From Flavipsychrobacter stenotrophus (lineage in GTDB: Bacteria > Bacteroidota > Bacteroidia > Chitinophagales > Chitinophagaceae): a DNA stretch of 64,000 nucleotides. The notes beneath the pieces are model-generated. The model worked only from the letters and a program-made list of their open reading frames with translations, made no database searches and was not told the origin of the DNA. Shown one piece after another: positions 26,116 to 32,810 of the stretch (positions are counted from its first letter, which is position 1; every line of letters begins with the position of its first letter). The stretch is from assembly GCF_002954265.1 (NCBI RefSeq), contig NZ_PPSL01000005.1, forward strand, positions 62,001 through 126,000, read 5' to 3'. Position numbers and translations under genes: made by a program.

Positions 26116-26305
26116 TGGTATTCACAGGGCATAAACAACTAATTAAAGAACAACAAATTAACGGAATTTTATACATTATTTTTAAGTGATTTCGTTCATT
26201 ATATAGCATAATGTACTATTATTGCACAAAGGGATAGCAGGCGCAAGCTTAGCTATCCTTTTTTTACCACTATACTTTTTTGATTTTTATTTGATTTCAT
26301 ACAGC

Positions 26306-26785
26306 ATGGAAAATTTCTCATTCCCTTTTCAACAAACTTCAGGCATCACATTGCCTGCTCACATACAGCAGCTTATAGAAGCGGCAAATAAGGCCACTCA
26401 TTTCGCTTACGCACCTTATTCACAGTTCAGGGTGGGTGCAGCGGCACTACTTGCAGATGGTTCTATAAAAACAGGTTCTAATCACGAGAACGCCTCTTAC
26501 CCTGCCGGTATCTGCGCCGAGCGTGGACTACTTTCGGGCATCAACCCTCTCGATAAACAACAGCAGATATTGGCTATGGCAGTATGCTACACCAGTAATA
26601 CCGACAACACTACTCCACTATCGCCGTGCGGCATTTGCAGACAGACTATCCTTGAAATGCAGCTGGCACAAGATGCTCCAATAGCCATGTACATGTGCAG
26701 CCCCGATGGCCAGGTAATTTATGTGGAAGATGCAGCACACCTGCTACCATTCTATTTCAGCAGTAAAAACCTGAAGAATAAGTAA
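26306..26785 (+). CDS. cdd: Cytidine deaminase
   Basis: Start set at MENFSFPFQQ; the open frame reaches a TTG 84 bp upstream whose extra residues are hydrophobic and not part of the family. 159 residues. Deaminates cytidine and deoxycytidine to uridine in pyrimidine salvage. The zinc site is complete: HENASYPAGICAERGLL (Cys70, catalytic Glu72) and SPCGICRQ (Cys108, Cys111). FAYAPYSQFRVGAAAL is the family's substrate-binding segment. Length suits the homodimeric/tetrameric class. Monocistronic. Confidence 0.92.
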   Translation: MENFSFPFQQTSGITLPAHIQQLIEAANKATHFAYAPYSQFRVGAAALLADGSIKTGSNHENASYPAGICAERGLLSGINPLDKQQQILAMAVCYTSNTDNTTPLSPCGICRQTILEMQLAQDAPIAMYMCSPDGQVIYVEDAAHLLPFYFSSKNLKNK

Positions 26786-26814
26786 CTCATAAACTAAAAA
26801 GAAGAAAAATAGTA

Positions 26815-27021
26815 TTACTCCTCTTTCCTCAACTTCCTAAGCACAGCCATAATAACCACTACCAGCACTATGTAGGTGACTATATAGGCAATGGTGAGCA
26901 TCAGCCATTCTGTCCCGGGGCGGGTAATGTGCAGCTTCGTATCGTCATAATACTTCTTATAGGCGTAGATCGATCCAAACACAAGCCCCCAGGTGGCCCA
27001 CCTGAAATAATTATTTTTCAT
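26815..27021 (-). CDS. Small two-span membrane protein
   Basis: A 68-residue protein: a basic N-terminus MKNNYFRWATWGLVFGSIYAYKKYYD with one moderately hydrophobic helix, then LMLTIAYIVTYIVLVVVIMAVL as a strong membrane helix, and a charged end RKLRKEE. No family recognised. Convergent with cdd; the gap of 29 bp is AT-rich. Confidence 0.5.
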   Translation of the reverse strand: MKNNYFRWATWGLVFGSIYAYKKYYDDTKLHITRPGTEWLMLTIAYIVTYIVLVVVIMAVLRKLRKEE

Positions 27022-27123
27022 GGCGTAAAGTAAATGAAGATATACGAGACTTTAGTCAGAAAGCTAGGTGCACCAATTAAGATGCTCCTGGCTTTTTATC
27101 TATCGCTTGTATTGTTTTCAATA

Positions 27124-28407
27124 CTAGTTCTTCTCAATTTTTACTCTACTCGCTACGTTACCAAATTGATCTTTTACAACCAGGATATATATGCCTGTTG
27201 ACAGATCTTCGGTATTCACCGTCAGTACACCATTTACGCCGGCATCATTGCGCAATACTTCGCGGCCGGTAAGATCATAGATATACGCTACGTCACCGGC
27301 ATTTAGTCCAGATACCAGTGCGGTATTGTGTACCGGGTTCGGCATTACTTTGATGCTGTTACTGCTGCTGCCAACTGCGCTTATACCAACATTACCAGTA
27401 CCCGTTCCGGAGCCAAGCGTATCCAGAATGCCAGTCTTAAACGCATATTGATAAGAAAATGTTTGACTATTAGCGGGGTGCAATGTGGTGTTTCTGGCAA
27501 GGGTAACGCTATCACCTGCGCTATCTACTGTAGCCAGATGGCCAATGTTAAAAACAAGGCCAATACCCGCATCGGCCGTATCTCTTCCCGAATAATGATA
27601 AGTAGTAGTACCATTGTAGATACTTCTAAGGGTTGATGAGGGCGTTAAACCAAAATCAAGGATGAAACATTTAGCACGGGCATCATTTGTACCCAATGCC
27701 ATGTATGAATTTGTATTGGTCAGCCCTGTTGCCGACACCACAACAAGGTTTGAAGTACCCGTTACCTGGTGCTCAACAAAATTATCTGTGACAAAACTAC
27801 TAGTCAGCATTTGTTCATTATCCGGATCTATTGTCCTCATATAATAAATGCTATCCTTCGGATAAATTGACAAATTAGTCAACGTTACATTTACCTTGAA
27901 ATAAAGTGTATTGGTATCTATTGAAGTAACTTGTGTGATCTGCACACTATCGAACATACCCTGCCATGTACCAACTACACTTGTGCCAATAGTGTTATAA
28001 CCGATATTTACGCCGGGAATGGAAGTAGCTGCCCCAAGATTGGGAGTATATGCCGTTGCACTATTACTGCCAATCTGAATGGCCCATCCTTCCTGAGGTG
28101 TACCAGGCATATAATAATCTCCAAAATAGTTAGTCCAGTTTGTCAACATTGGATCTGCTACAAAACCCAGTGCCAACGGATAGGTGGCGCTTGTTGGGGC
28201 GCAACCAGGGTTAACTCCGAAATAGGTCTGATTTGCGTGGTAGCCGGCAGGGGCACTTTCAGACGAACCGAAGGCACCGGATGGATTAACGCCTACCTCA
28301 AGGTGGCTGCCTTTTAAAAATACATTACAATTGATCAGCTGCGCTTTTACCGAAAACGCCGAAAACATAATCATAGCGCCTAGCGCTGGTGTAAAAAAAT
28401 GCTTCAT
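27124..28407 (-). CDS. Secreted protein with type IX sorting domain
   Basis: A 427-residue protein with signal peptide (MKHFFTPALGAMIMFSAFSVKA). The middle is beta-rich with many Thr/Asn and repeated phrases such as GVNPSGAFGS and NNVTLTNLSIYPKDSIYYMRTIDPDNEQ-like text, without a catalytic motif I recognise. The C-terminal 75 residues (IKVMPNPVHNTALVSGLNAG, AYIYDLTGREVL, LSTGIYILVVKDQFG) are a type A T9SS sorting domain, so it is exported to the cell surface. It may be an adhesin or structural exoprotein; that is inference. Confidence 0.7.
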   Translation of the reverse strand: MKHFFTPALGAMIMFSAFSVKAQLINCNVFLKGSHLEVGVNPSGAFGSSESAPAGYHANQTYFGVNPGCAPTSATYPLALGFVADPMLTNWTNYFGDYYMPGTPQEGWAIQIGSNSATAYTPNLGAATSIPGVNIGYNTIGTSVVGTWQGMFDSVQITQVTSIDTNTLYFKVNVTLTNLSIYPKDSIYYMRTIDPDNEQMLTSSFVTDNFVEHQVTGTSNLVVVSATGLTNTNSYMALGTNDARAKCFILDFGLTPSSTLRSIYNGTTTYHYSGRDTADAGIGLVFNIGHLATVDSAGDSVTLARNTTLHPANSQTFSYQYAFKTGILDTLGSGTGTGNVGISAVGSSSNSIKVMPNPVHNTALVSGLNAGDVAYIYDLTGREVLRNDAGVNGVLTVNTEDLSTGIYILVVKDQFGNVASRVKIEKN

Positions 28408-28622
28408 AGAATGGTTTTGAATATTATGTTTAGCTAATATAAACTAAAAAACAACTAAAAGCTACTGAAAACAGAACTTATTTGGTACTATTTACAATAT
28501 TCATTTCACCATAGATTTATGCAGGACATAATTATTAATATTCGACCTTCCGCCAATGCAAATGTGCCCTACCCCTCCCACTTTGTAATAGTACTTTTAC
28601 TTCACTGATAACTCACCCGACT

Positions 28623-28652
28623 AAAATGGCCACCCAACCGGGCAGCCATTTT
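28623..28652 (-). terminator. Terminator of trxB
   Basis: AAAATGGC / GCCATTTT stem around a 14-nt G+C-rich loop, 25 bp beyond the trxB stop codon; T-run on the minus-strand side. Confidence 0.65.
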
Positions 28653-28676
28653 CTATATTCAAATACTTTTTGTCAA

Positions 28677-29615
28677 TCAATGCTCCAGCGCACCAAGGTA
28701 GCGTTCTGCATCCAGTGCGGCCATGCAACCACTACCGGCTGCACTAACTGCCTGACGGTATATCTTGTCCTGCACATCGCCGCAGGCATATACACCTTCT
28801 ATGTTAGTTTTGGTGCTGTCTGGCTGAGTGATCAGGTAACCCTGCTCATCCATATCCAGCATACCTACGAAAAGGTCAGAATTTGGCTTGTGACCAATAG
28901 CTACGAAGAAAGCCTTCAGCGGCACAACAGTTTCCTCATTGGTTACGTTGTTACGCACCTTCATGGCTTCTACCTTATGCTCGCCCAGTACCTCTACAGG
29001 GTCGGTATTCCAGTATACTTGTATATTGGCTGTCTTCAATACCCTGTCCTGCATCACCTTGCTGGCGCGCATTTCACCACGACGAACCAGCATATGTACC
29101 TTGCTGCATATCTTAGATAAGTACAATGCCTCTTCACATGCAGTATCACCTGCGCCTACTATAGCTACTTCCTGATTCTTAAAGAAGAAACCATCGCATA
29201 CCGCACAGGCAGATACACCATGACCATTCAAGCGCTCTTCAGACTCCATGCCCAGCCACTTGGCCGATGCACCGGTAGCAATGATTACCGCGTCTGCCTC
29301 TATCCACTTTTCTTCGTCTATTTCTACCTTAAAAGGCCTTTGTGAAAAATCGACCTTGGTAACCATACCCCAGCGAATATCTGCGCCCATGCGCTGTGCC
29401 TGCTGTTCAAAATCTACCATCATCTGCGGACCCATTACGCCATTAGGATAACCGGGGTAATTTTCTACATCGGTAGTAATGGTCAACTGACCACCCGGCT
29501 GAATGCCCTGGTACAATACAGGATTGAGGCCCGCACGTGCCGCATAAATGGCAGCAGTATAGCCTGCCGGTCCTGATCCTATGATAAAACAATGGACTTT
29601 TTCTATATCACTCAT
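28677..29615 (-). CDS. trxB: Thioredoxin-disulfide reductase
   Basis: A 312-residue flavoprotein that reduces thioredoxin with NADPH in the cytoplasm. It has the FAD-binding GSGPAG (13-18), the redox-active CAVCDG (Cys137, Cys140), the NADPH-binding GAGDTA (154-159), and the C-terminal FAD segment YACGDVQDKIYRQAVSAAGSG. Length and order are exactly those of low-molecular-weight TrxB. The minus-strand sequence TAGTTTTG at 29660-29667 is a good -7 element 45 bp upstream of the start. Confidence 0.96.
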   Translation of the reverse strand: MSDIEKVHCFIIGSGPAGYTAAIYAARAGLNPVLYQGIQPGGQLTITTDVENYPGYPNGVMGPQMMVDFEQQAQRMGADIRWGMVTKVDFSQRPFKVEIDEEKWIEADAVIIATGASAKWLGMESEERLNGHGVSACAVCDGFFFKNQEVAIVGAGDTACEEALYLSKICSKVHMLVRRGEMRASKVMQDRVLKTANIQVYWNTDPVEVLGEHKVEAMKVRNNVTNEETVVPLKAFFVAIGHKPNSDLFVGMLDMDEQGYLITQPDSTKTNIEGVYACGDVQDKIYRQAVSAAGSGCMAALDAERYLGALEH

Positions 29616-29840
29616 ATTCTATGATTTCTAATTTTCTTTTTTATCGAGGGTTAAAGATGCAAAACTATTTGTAATGCAGCAAATCAGTGTCGCGTGGAGG
29701 ACAAAAAATGGTTGGGTATTTTTATGTGAGCAAAATAAACATCCGACACCTTCAGCATCGTTCCAATTTTTATCTGATCTGCTATAGACATATGACGCCC
29801 CCCGGCATCACAACGTAAAACTCCAACCCATCTACTATTT

Positions 29841-29863
29841 ACCATCTACCATCTACCATCTAC
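29841..29863. repeat. Heptamer tandem repeat (ACCATCT)x3
   Basis: Three perfect copies of ACCATCT followed by AC, abutting and overlapping the stop codon of the DUF4249 gene. Similar short tracts are often seen at gene ends in Bacteroidota; copy number may vary between strains. Confidence 0.6.
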
Positions 29864-30783
29864 GGATGCGCCACCCTATCGTAATACAACGCCCCGTAAC
29901 CTGCCCACGAACCCAGCGCGCCATTGGTCATATTGGTCTTCACATTTATTGGCGACGAGAATGGATTACCGCCGGAACGGATAGCAAACTCATAAGTGTT
30001 CCAGAAGTCGTAAATACCCTTATCTACCTCACACCACTTCAACGTTACAGAATCACCGGGGAAGAAGTAATAGACCGAATCCGAATTGCTGCTACCACTA
30101 TTATCATCGGGTGTGCCGGCAAACAAGTCTATGTTTTTTACCGGCTGACCATTTACCAGCTCATCTGTAAATATCCCACCGGGGTTAAACTGTTCATTGT
30201 TACGTTTGGTAAAGTACTTAACGTAGTTACCAGGGGTATCGGGGTCGGTATAGTTAGCAAACATTTCCAGCGCAGTAGCCGGCGTTGTGGGCCTTTTAAA
30301 AACCGGCTCGCCAAACCATACCGTATCAGGGCCCTTAGGGTAGGGGATCTTAGTTATTGACGAATACCTTTGACCATCCTTATCAATCGTCAGCGTGTAT
30401 GTTTTACCCAGTTCACCCACCAGCACATTGCCCAGGTTAGTAGTGTCTATGAAATAAACGTAAAACCTGTTCCCTCCCGATGTATCTATCGAATACTCCT
30501 TCAGCGTTATGGTCTTAATACCATCAGACACCTTCACTACAGCCCCATGCACAAAGCTATTGGCCACCGTACTCAGATCTACCTGCGAAAAGAAACCAAA
30601 CGTAGTATTGAGAATCACATACGGTGGCTGACCATTCTCTATAACACCCTGCACCACTATTTGCGGCGGCACAGATTCCAGGTTTATATTCACATCCTTC
30701 TCGCAACTGGCGAAAAACAGAAGGAATACAACTGAGAACAATCCGGTAAAATTCAGATAAGCTTTCCTGCGCAGGAGTGGCAT
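29860..30783 (-). CDS. DUF4249 lipoprotein
   Basis: A 307-residue lipoprotein: signal FTGLFSVVFLLFFAS|C and CEKDVNINLESVPPQIVVQGVIENG at the start of the mature part, the hallmark opening of DUF4249. Later SSITKIPYPKGPDTVWF and PDTPGNYVKYFTKRN also fit. DUF4249 proteins usually sit next to a TonB-dependent receptor and are thought to help substrate capture at the outer membrane, but the nearest receptor here is 4.6 kb away on the other strand. The gene begins 23 bp downstream of the A-type Fe-S carrier and may share its promoter. Confidence 0.82.
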   Translation of the reverse strand: MPLLRRKAYLNFTGLFSVVFLLFFASCEKDVNINLESVPPQIVVQGVIENGQPPYVILNTTFGFFSQVDLSTVANSFVHGAVVKVSDGIKTITLKEYSIDTSGGNRFYVYFIDTTNLGNVLVGELGKTYTLTIDKDGQRYSSITKIPYPKGPDTVWFGEPVFKRPTTPATALEMFANYTDPDTPGNYVKYFTKRNNEQFNPGGIFTDELVNGQPVKNIDLFAGTPDDNSGSSNSDSVYYFFPGDSVTLKWCEVDKGIYDFWNTYEFAIRSGGNPFSSPINVKTNMTNGALGSWAGYGALYYDRVAHP

Positions 30784-30806
30784 AAGAAAAAAGTGAAAAA
30801 GGGAAA

Positions 30807-31151
30807 TTAAACGGCAAATGAACTACCACAACCACATGTGCTGCTGGCATTAGGATTCTTAAACACAAATCCTCGTGCGTTCAACCCGTCAGAATAATCT
30901 ACCTCCATACCTATGAGATAAATACCATGAGATTTTTTCATGATCACCTCCAGGCCATCTATAATATAGATATCATCATCAGCCTCAATCTTATCGAAAC
31001 CCAGCACATAACTCATACCCGAGCAACCACCACCCTTCACGCCTACACGCAGGTACTGATCCTGCTCAAAACCCGGCTCACTCATCAGTCGCTTTACTTC
31101 TTTCAGTGTATTAGGAGTCAATGATATTGGTGCCGCTATTGTTGTTTCCAT
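30807..31151 (-). CDS. A-type iron-sulfur carrier (IscA/SufA/ErpA-like)
   Basis: A 114-residue HesB/IscA-fold protein. The three conserved cysteines are present: Cys43 in GVKGGGCSGMSYVL and Cys106/Cys108 in the C-terminal STCGCGSSF. It accepts Fe-S clusters from the scaffold and passes them to apoproteins in the cytoplasm. No isc or suf genes are adjacent, so it acts as a stand-alone carrier and I give no subtype. A full-consensus promoter lies just upstream. Confidence 0.92.
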   Translation of the reverse strand: METTIAAPISLTPNTLKEVKRLMSEPGFEQDQYLRVGVKGGGCSGMSYVLGFDKIEADDDIYIIDGLEVIMKKSHGIYLIGMEVDYSDGLNARGFVFKNPNASSTCGCGSSFAV

Positions 31152-31168
31152 TAGTATTACTATTTATG

Positions 31169-31200
31169 CAAATTTACCAACCTTCCCCGCCCTATCCAAA
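31169..31200 (-). promoter_or_regulatory. Promoter of the A-type carrier gene
   Basis: Minus strand TTTG (31197-31200), 20 bp, TAAATTTG (31169-31176). Exact fit to TTTG-N19-20-TAnnTTTG, 18 bp upstream of the ATG. Confidence 0.75.
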
Positions 31201-31259
31201 TCATTGCCTCACAGTATTGTCAATATCAATAGGGGAATAGCAGAGATGAGTTCGATCTT

Positions 31260-31418
31260 AAAAAAGTGGCAGTTTTTCACAAAAGTGGCAGTTTTGTGTG
31301 ATGTATTTTTTGTAAAGCCAATATTGATAAGCATTTCAGCGGATTTAACGAATTGCCACAAACTGCCACTTTCTGCCACTTTCTGCCACTCGTTGCCACT
31401 TTTCACTGCCACTTTTTT
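31260..31418 (-). repeat. GTGGCA repeat array with inverted ends
   Basis: On the minus strand the array starts six bases after the HTH gene's stop codon. Six copies of GTGGCA follow; four intervals are exactly 10 bp (31354, 31364, 31374, 31384, 31394) and one is 13 bp. After about 60 bp of unique DNA come two copies in the opposite sense (31265-31271 and 31284-31290). The outer ends, AAAAAAGTGGCAGT and ACTGCCACTTTTTT, are a perfect 14-bp inverted repeat, and the next copies inward (AAAAGTGGCA / TGCCACTTTT) also pair. The RNA could fold into a long hairpin ending in a U-run, so the unit may serve as a terminator. The 10-bp period equally suits a protein binding one face of the helix. Confidence 0.75.
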
Positions 31419-31424
31419 AGCGAT

Positions 31425-32024
31425 CTACAGCAGTACCTCTTTTTGTTGGGCCATCTGGTCGGCATATTTTGCAACGGTATCGTGGATATCATCGAGGTCT
31501 TCCTGTACTTCAAGTTCAGCAATCAGTGCTTCCCAATCTGCGCGGGATTCCTGTTCGGCTTCGAATTGATTTGTAATAACCTTTGTGGGATCGGGGCGGA
31601 GTGTGTAGAGATAGCTGCTCATGCTATTGAGCATATGCTGCAGCAAATCGGGCTTTGTCTTCCTCAAATAGTTAGAAAACAGAGTAAATATTTCTGTAGT
31701 GTCTGCAACGCTATGTCTGAGTTTTATCTGTTTGATGGTCATGCTCAACTTACGCATGATCTCGGCCTCGTCTTTTGTTGGGTAAGGTCTATCGCGGCGC
31801 TCTTTGATAGTTGCGTTAAGTGCATTGAGCTGGTTATAGTAGTGCTCAGTAATTAGCGCCGGGGCATTAGCGGCAGTGTTACGGGCACTCTTCCAGTCTC
31901 CTTCACGGATCCAGTCGAAGAGGGTACGTGGTGCAATGCCAACGATTGCAGCGATCTGCGGACGAGTGAGTTTGGACTGGAAGAAGAGGCGACGTGCTTG
32001 TTCTTTTAATTGAGTAGTGGTCAT
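31425..32024 (-). CDS. Stand-alone phage terminase-small-subunit-like HTH protein
   Basis: Start set at MTTTQLKEQARRLFF; the open frame continues 78 bp upstream. 199 residues. The N-terminus (QARRLFFQSKLTRPQIAAIV, then GIAPRTLFDWIREGDWKSAR) is a helix-turn-helix closely like those of phage gpP/Mu-type small terminase or terminase-N-terminal proteins. The rest is alpha-helical: KERRDRPYPTKDEAEIMRKL, KPDLLQHMLNSMSSYL and an acidic C-terminus IAELEVQEDLDDIHD. No large terminase, portal or capsid gene is nearby, so it is either domesticated or part of a small mobile unit. It is flanked by the GTGGCA array downstream and by GGTAC palindromes upstream, plausible binding sites for its HTH. Function beyond DNA binding is unknown. 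Confidence 0.65.
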   Translation of the reverse strand: MTTTQLKEQARRLFFQSKLTRPQIAAIVGIAPRTLFDWIREGDWKSARNTAANAPALITEHYYNQLNALNATIKERRDRPYPTKDEAEIMRKLSMTIKQIKLRHSVADTTEIFTLFSNYLRKTKPDLLQHMLNSMSSYLYTLRPDPTKVITNQFEAEQESRADWEALIAELEVQEDLDDIHDTVAKYADQMAQQKEVLL

Positions 32025-32139
32025 GATGAGGGGATTTAATTGAGTGATATAATTGTGTTTATTGTTTATTGGGTTGATCTTTGCGATCCCTTCGCGAAGC
32101 AATCTTACAGGAGGTCGGTGTTGTAGGACGCGTGTTCCG

Positions 32140-32290
32140 GTTTATGTGCCCAACGTCTCTTTACTTTTCTTTGCTTCGCCAAAAGAAAAGTAATAAAAGA
32201 AAGGCGATCGGAAAAATCGCGCTACCGCACACAGGCCAACGCGAGCTGCTCCCGCATGAAGGGCGGGACAGGCTGTTTTCCGAAAGCTAA
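32140..32290. repeat. Candidate dispersed intergenic repeat with hairpin
   Basis: Contains a 12-bp stem TTACTTTTCTTT / AAAGAAAAGTAA with a 9-nt loop (32161-32193), then G+C-rich text (GGCGATCGGAAAAATCGCGC, CGCATGAAGGGCGGGACAGG). Composition differs from the AT-rich flanks. From memory, similar blocks recur between genes in many Bacteroidota genomes and are often mis-annotated as small proteins. Whether it recurs here needs a genome comparison. Confidence 0.45.
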
Positions 32291-32416
32291 ACTTCTGCTC
32301 AGTTGCTGAAATTTTACTGGTGGGTTTGTTTTTGTAGTGTTTTTTCATAGCAGGGTGATAGTTTTTAGCACAAAGGTGGAAAGAGGATGGCAGTTGAGCA
32401 AATTGGGAATCTATGG

Positions 32417-32457
32417 TGGTACGAAAAGCGTACCATGATGGTACGGAAAGTGTACCA
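32417..32457. repeat. Tandem 19-bp near-palindromes (GGTAC operators)
   Basis: Two copies, TGGTACGAAAAGCGTACCA (32417-32435) and TGGTACGGAAAGTGTACCA (32439-32457), start 22 bp apart, about two helical turns. Each is a 6-bp inverted repeat around a 7-bp spacer; the central 15 bases GTACCAT-G-ATGGTAC are also a perfect palindrome, and the outermost 11 bases (TATGGTGGTAC / GTACCACCATA) pair across the whole unit. The spacer G(A/G)AAAG is conserved. It lies about 390 bp upstream of the HTH gene in the otherwise gene-free stretch 32025-32810. Confidence 0.7.
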
Positions 32458-32473
32458 CCATAAAAAAAAGTTA

Positions 32474-32482
32474 TGTGGATAA
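32474..32482 (-). promoter_or_regulatory. DnaA-box-like site
   Basis: TGTGGATAA on the plus strand is TTATCCACA on the minus strand, the exact DnaA 9-mer consensus. It lies 16 bp past the tandem palindromes behind an A-run. Only one perfect copy was seen, so an origin is not demonstrated. The rest of 32483-32810 is AT-rich with no gene seen. Confidence 0.4.
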
Positions 32483-32810
32483 GTGTGATTAGATGTTTCG
32501 TTTTGACAGGGGTATGTATTGTGTTTTTAGAGTTTTGAAAAAATGATTGGGCAAGAGTGATTTGATGGTGTTTTGGGAGGTTAACTGAACGATAAATCTA
32601 TAGAGTAAAAGAAAAACTGGATGCAAAAAAAATAAGCCGGGAAGTTTTTTGCGGGTCATCTACAAAACCTCCAACGTAAATTGTTTACTAAACCCTGACA
32701 TTTGCATAACCATAGAGAATATTTATTCCTCCCTAAAATCCCCTTGATGAGGTTAGCTATACATATTAATAAATAGATTAGTTTTATCGCCTTAAGCGAT
32801 CAAACTAATT

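Noticed and set aside
27034-27204. 56-codon plus-strand frame with a hydrophobic helix
   Set aside because: It overlaps the end of the T9SS cargo gene in antisense; a hydrophobic stretch from AT-rich DNA is likely chance.
31209-31412. 67-codon minus-strand frame reading through the GTGGCA array
   Set aside because: It starts at GTG inside the repeats and owes its open frame to them; no conserved protein expected.
31354-31412. CRISPR-like regular repeats
   Set aside because: The period is 10 bp with no 30-bp spacers and no cas genes; not a CRISPR array.
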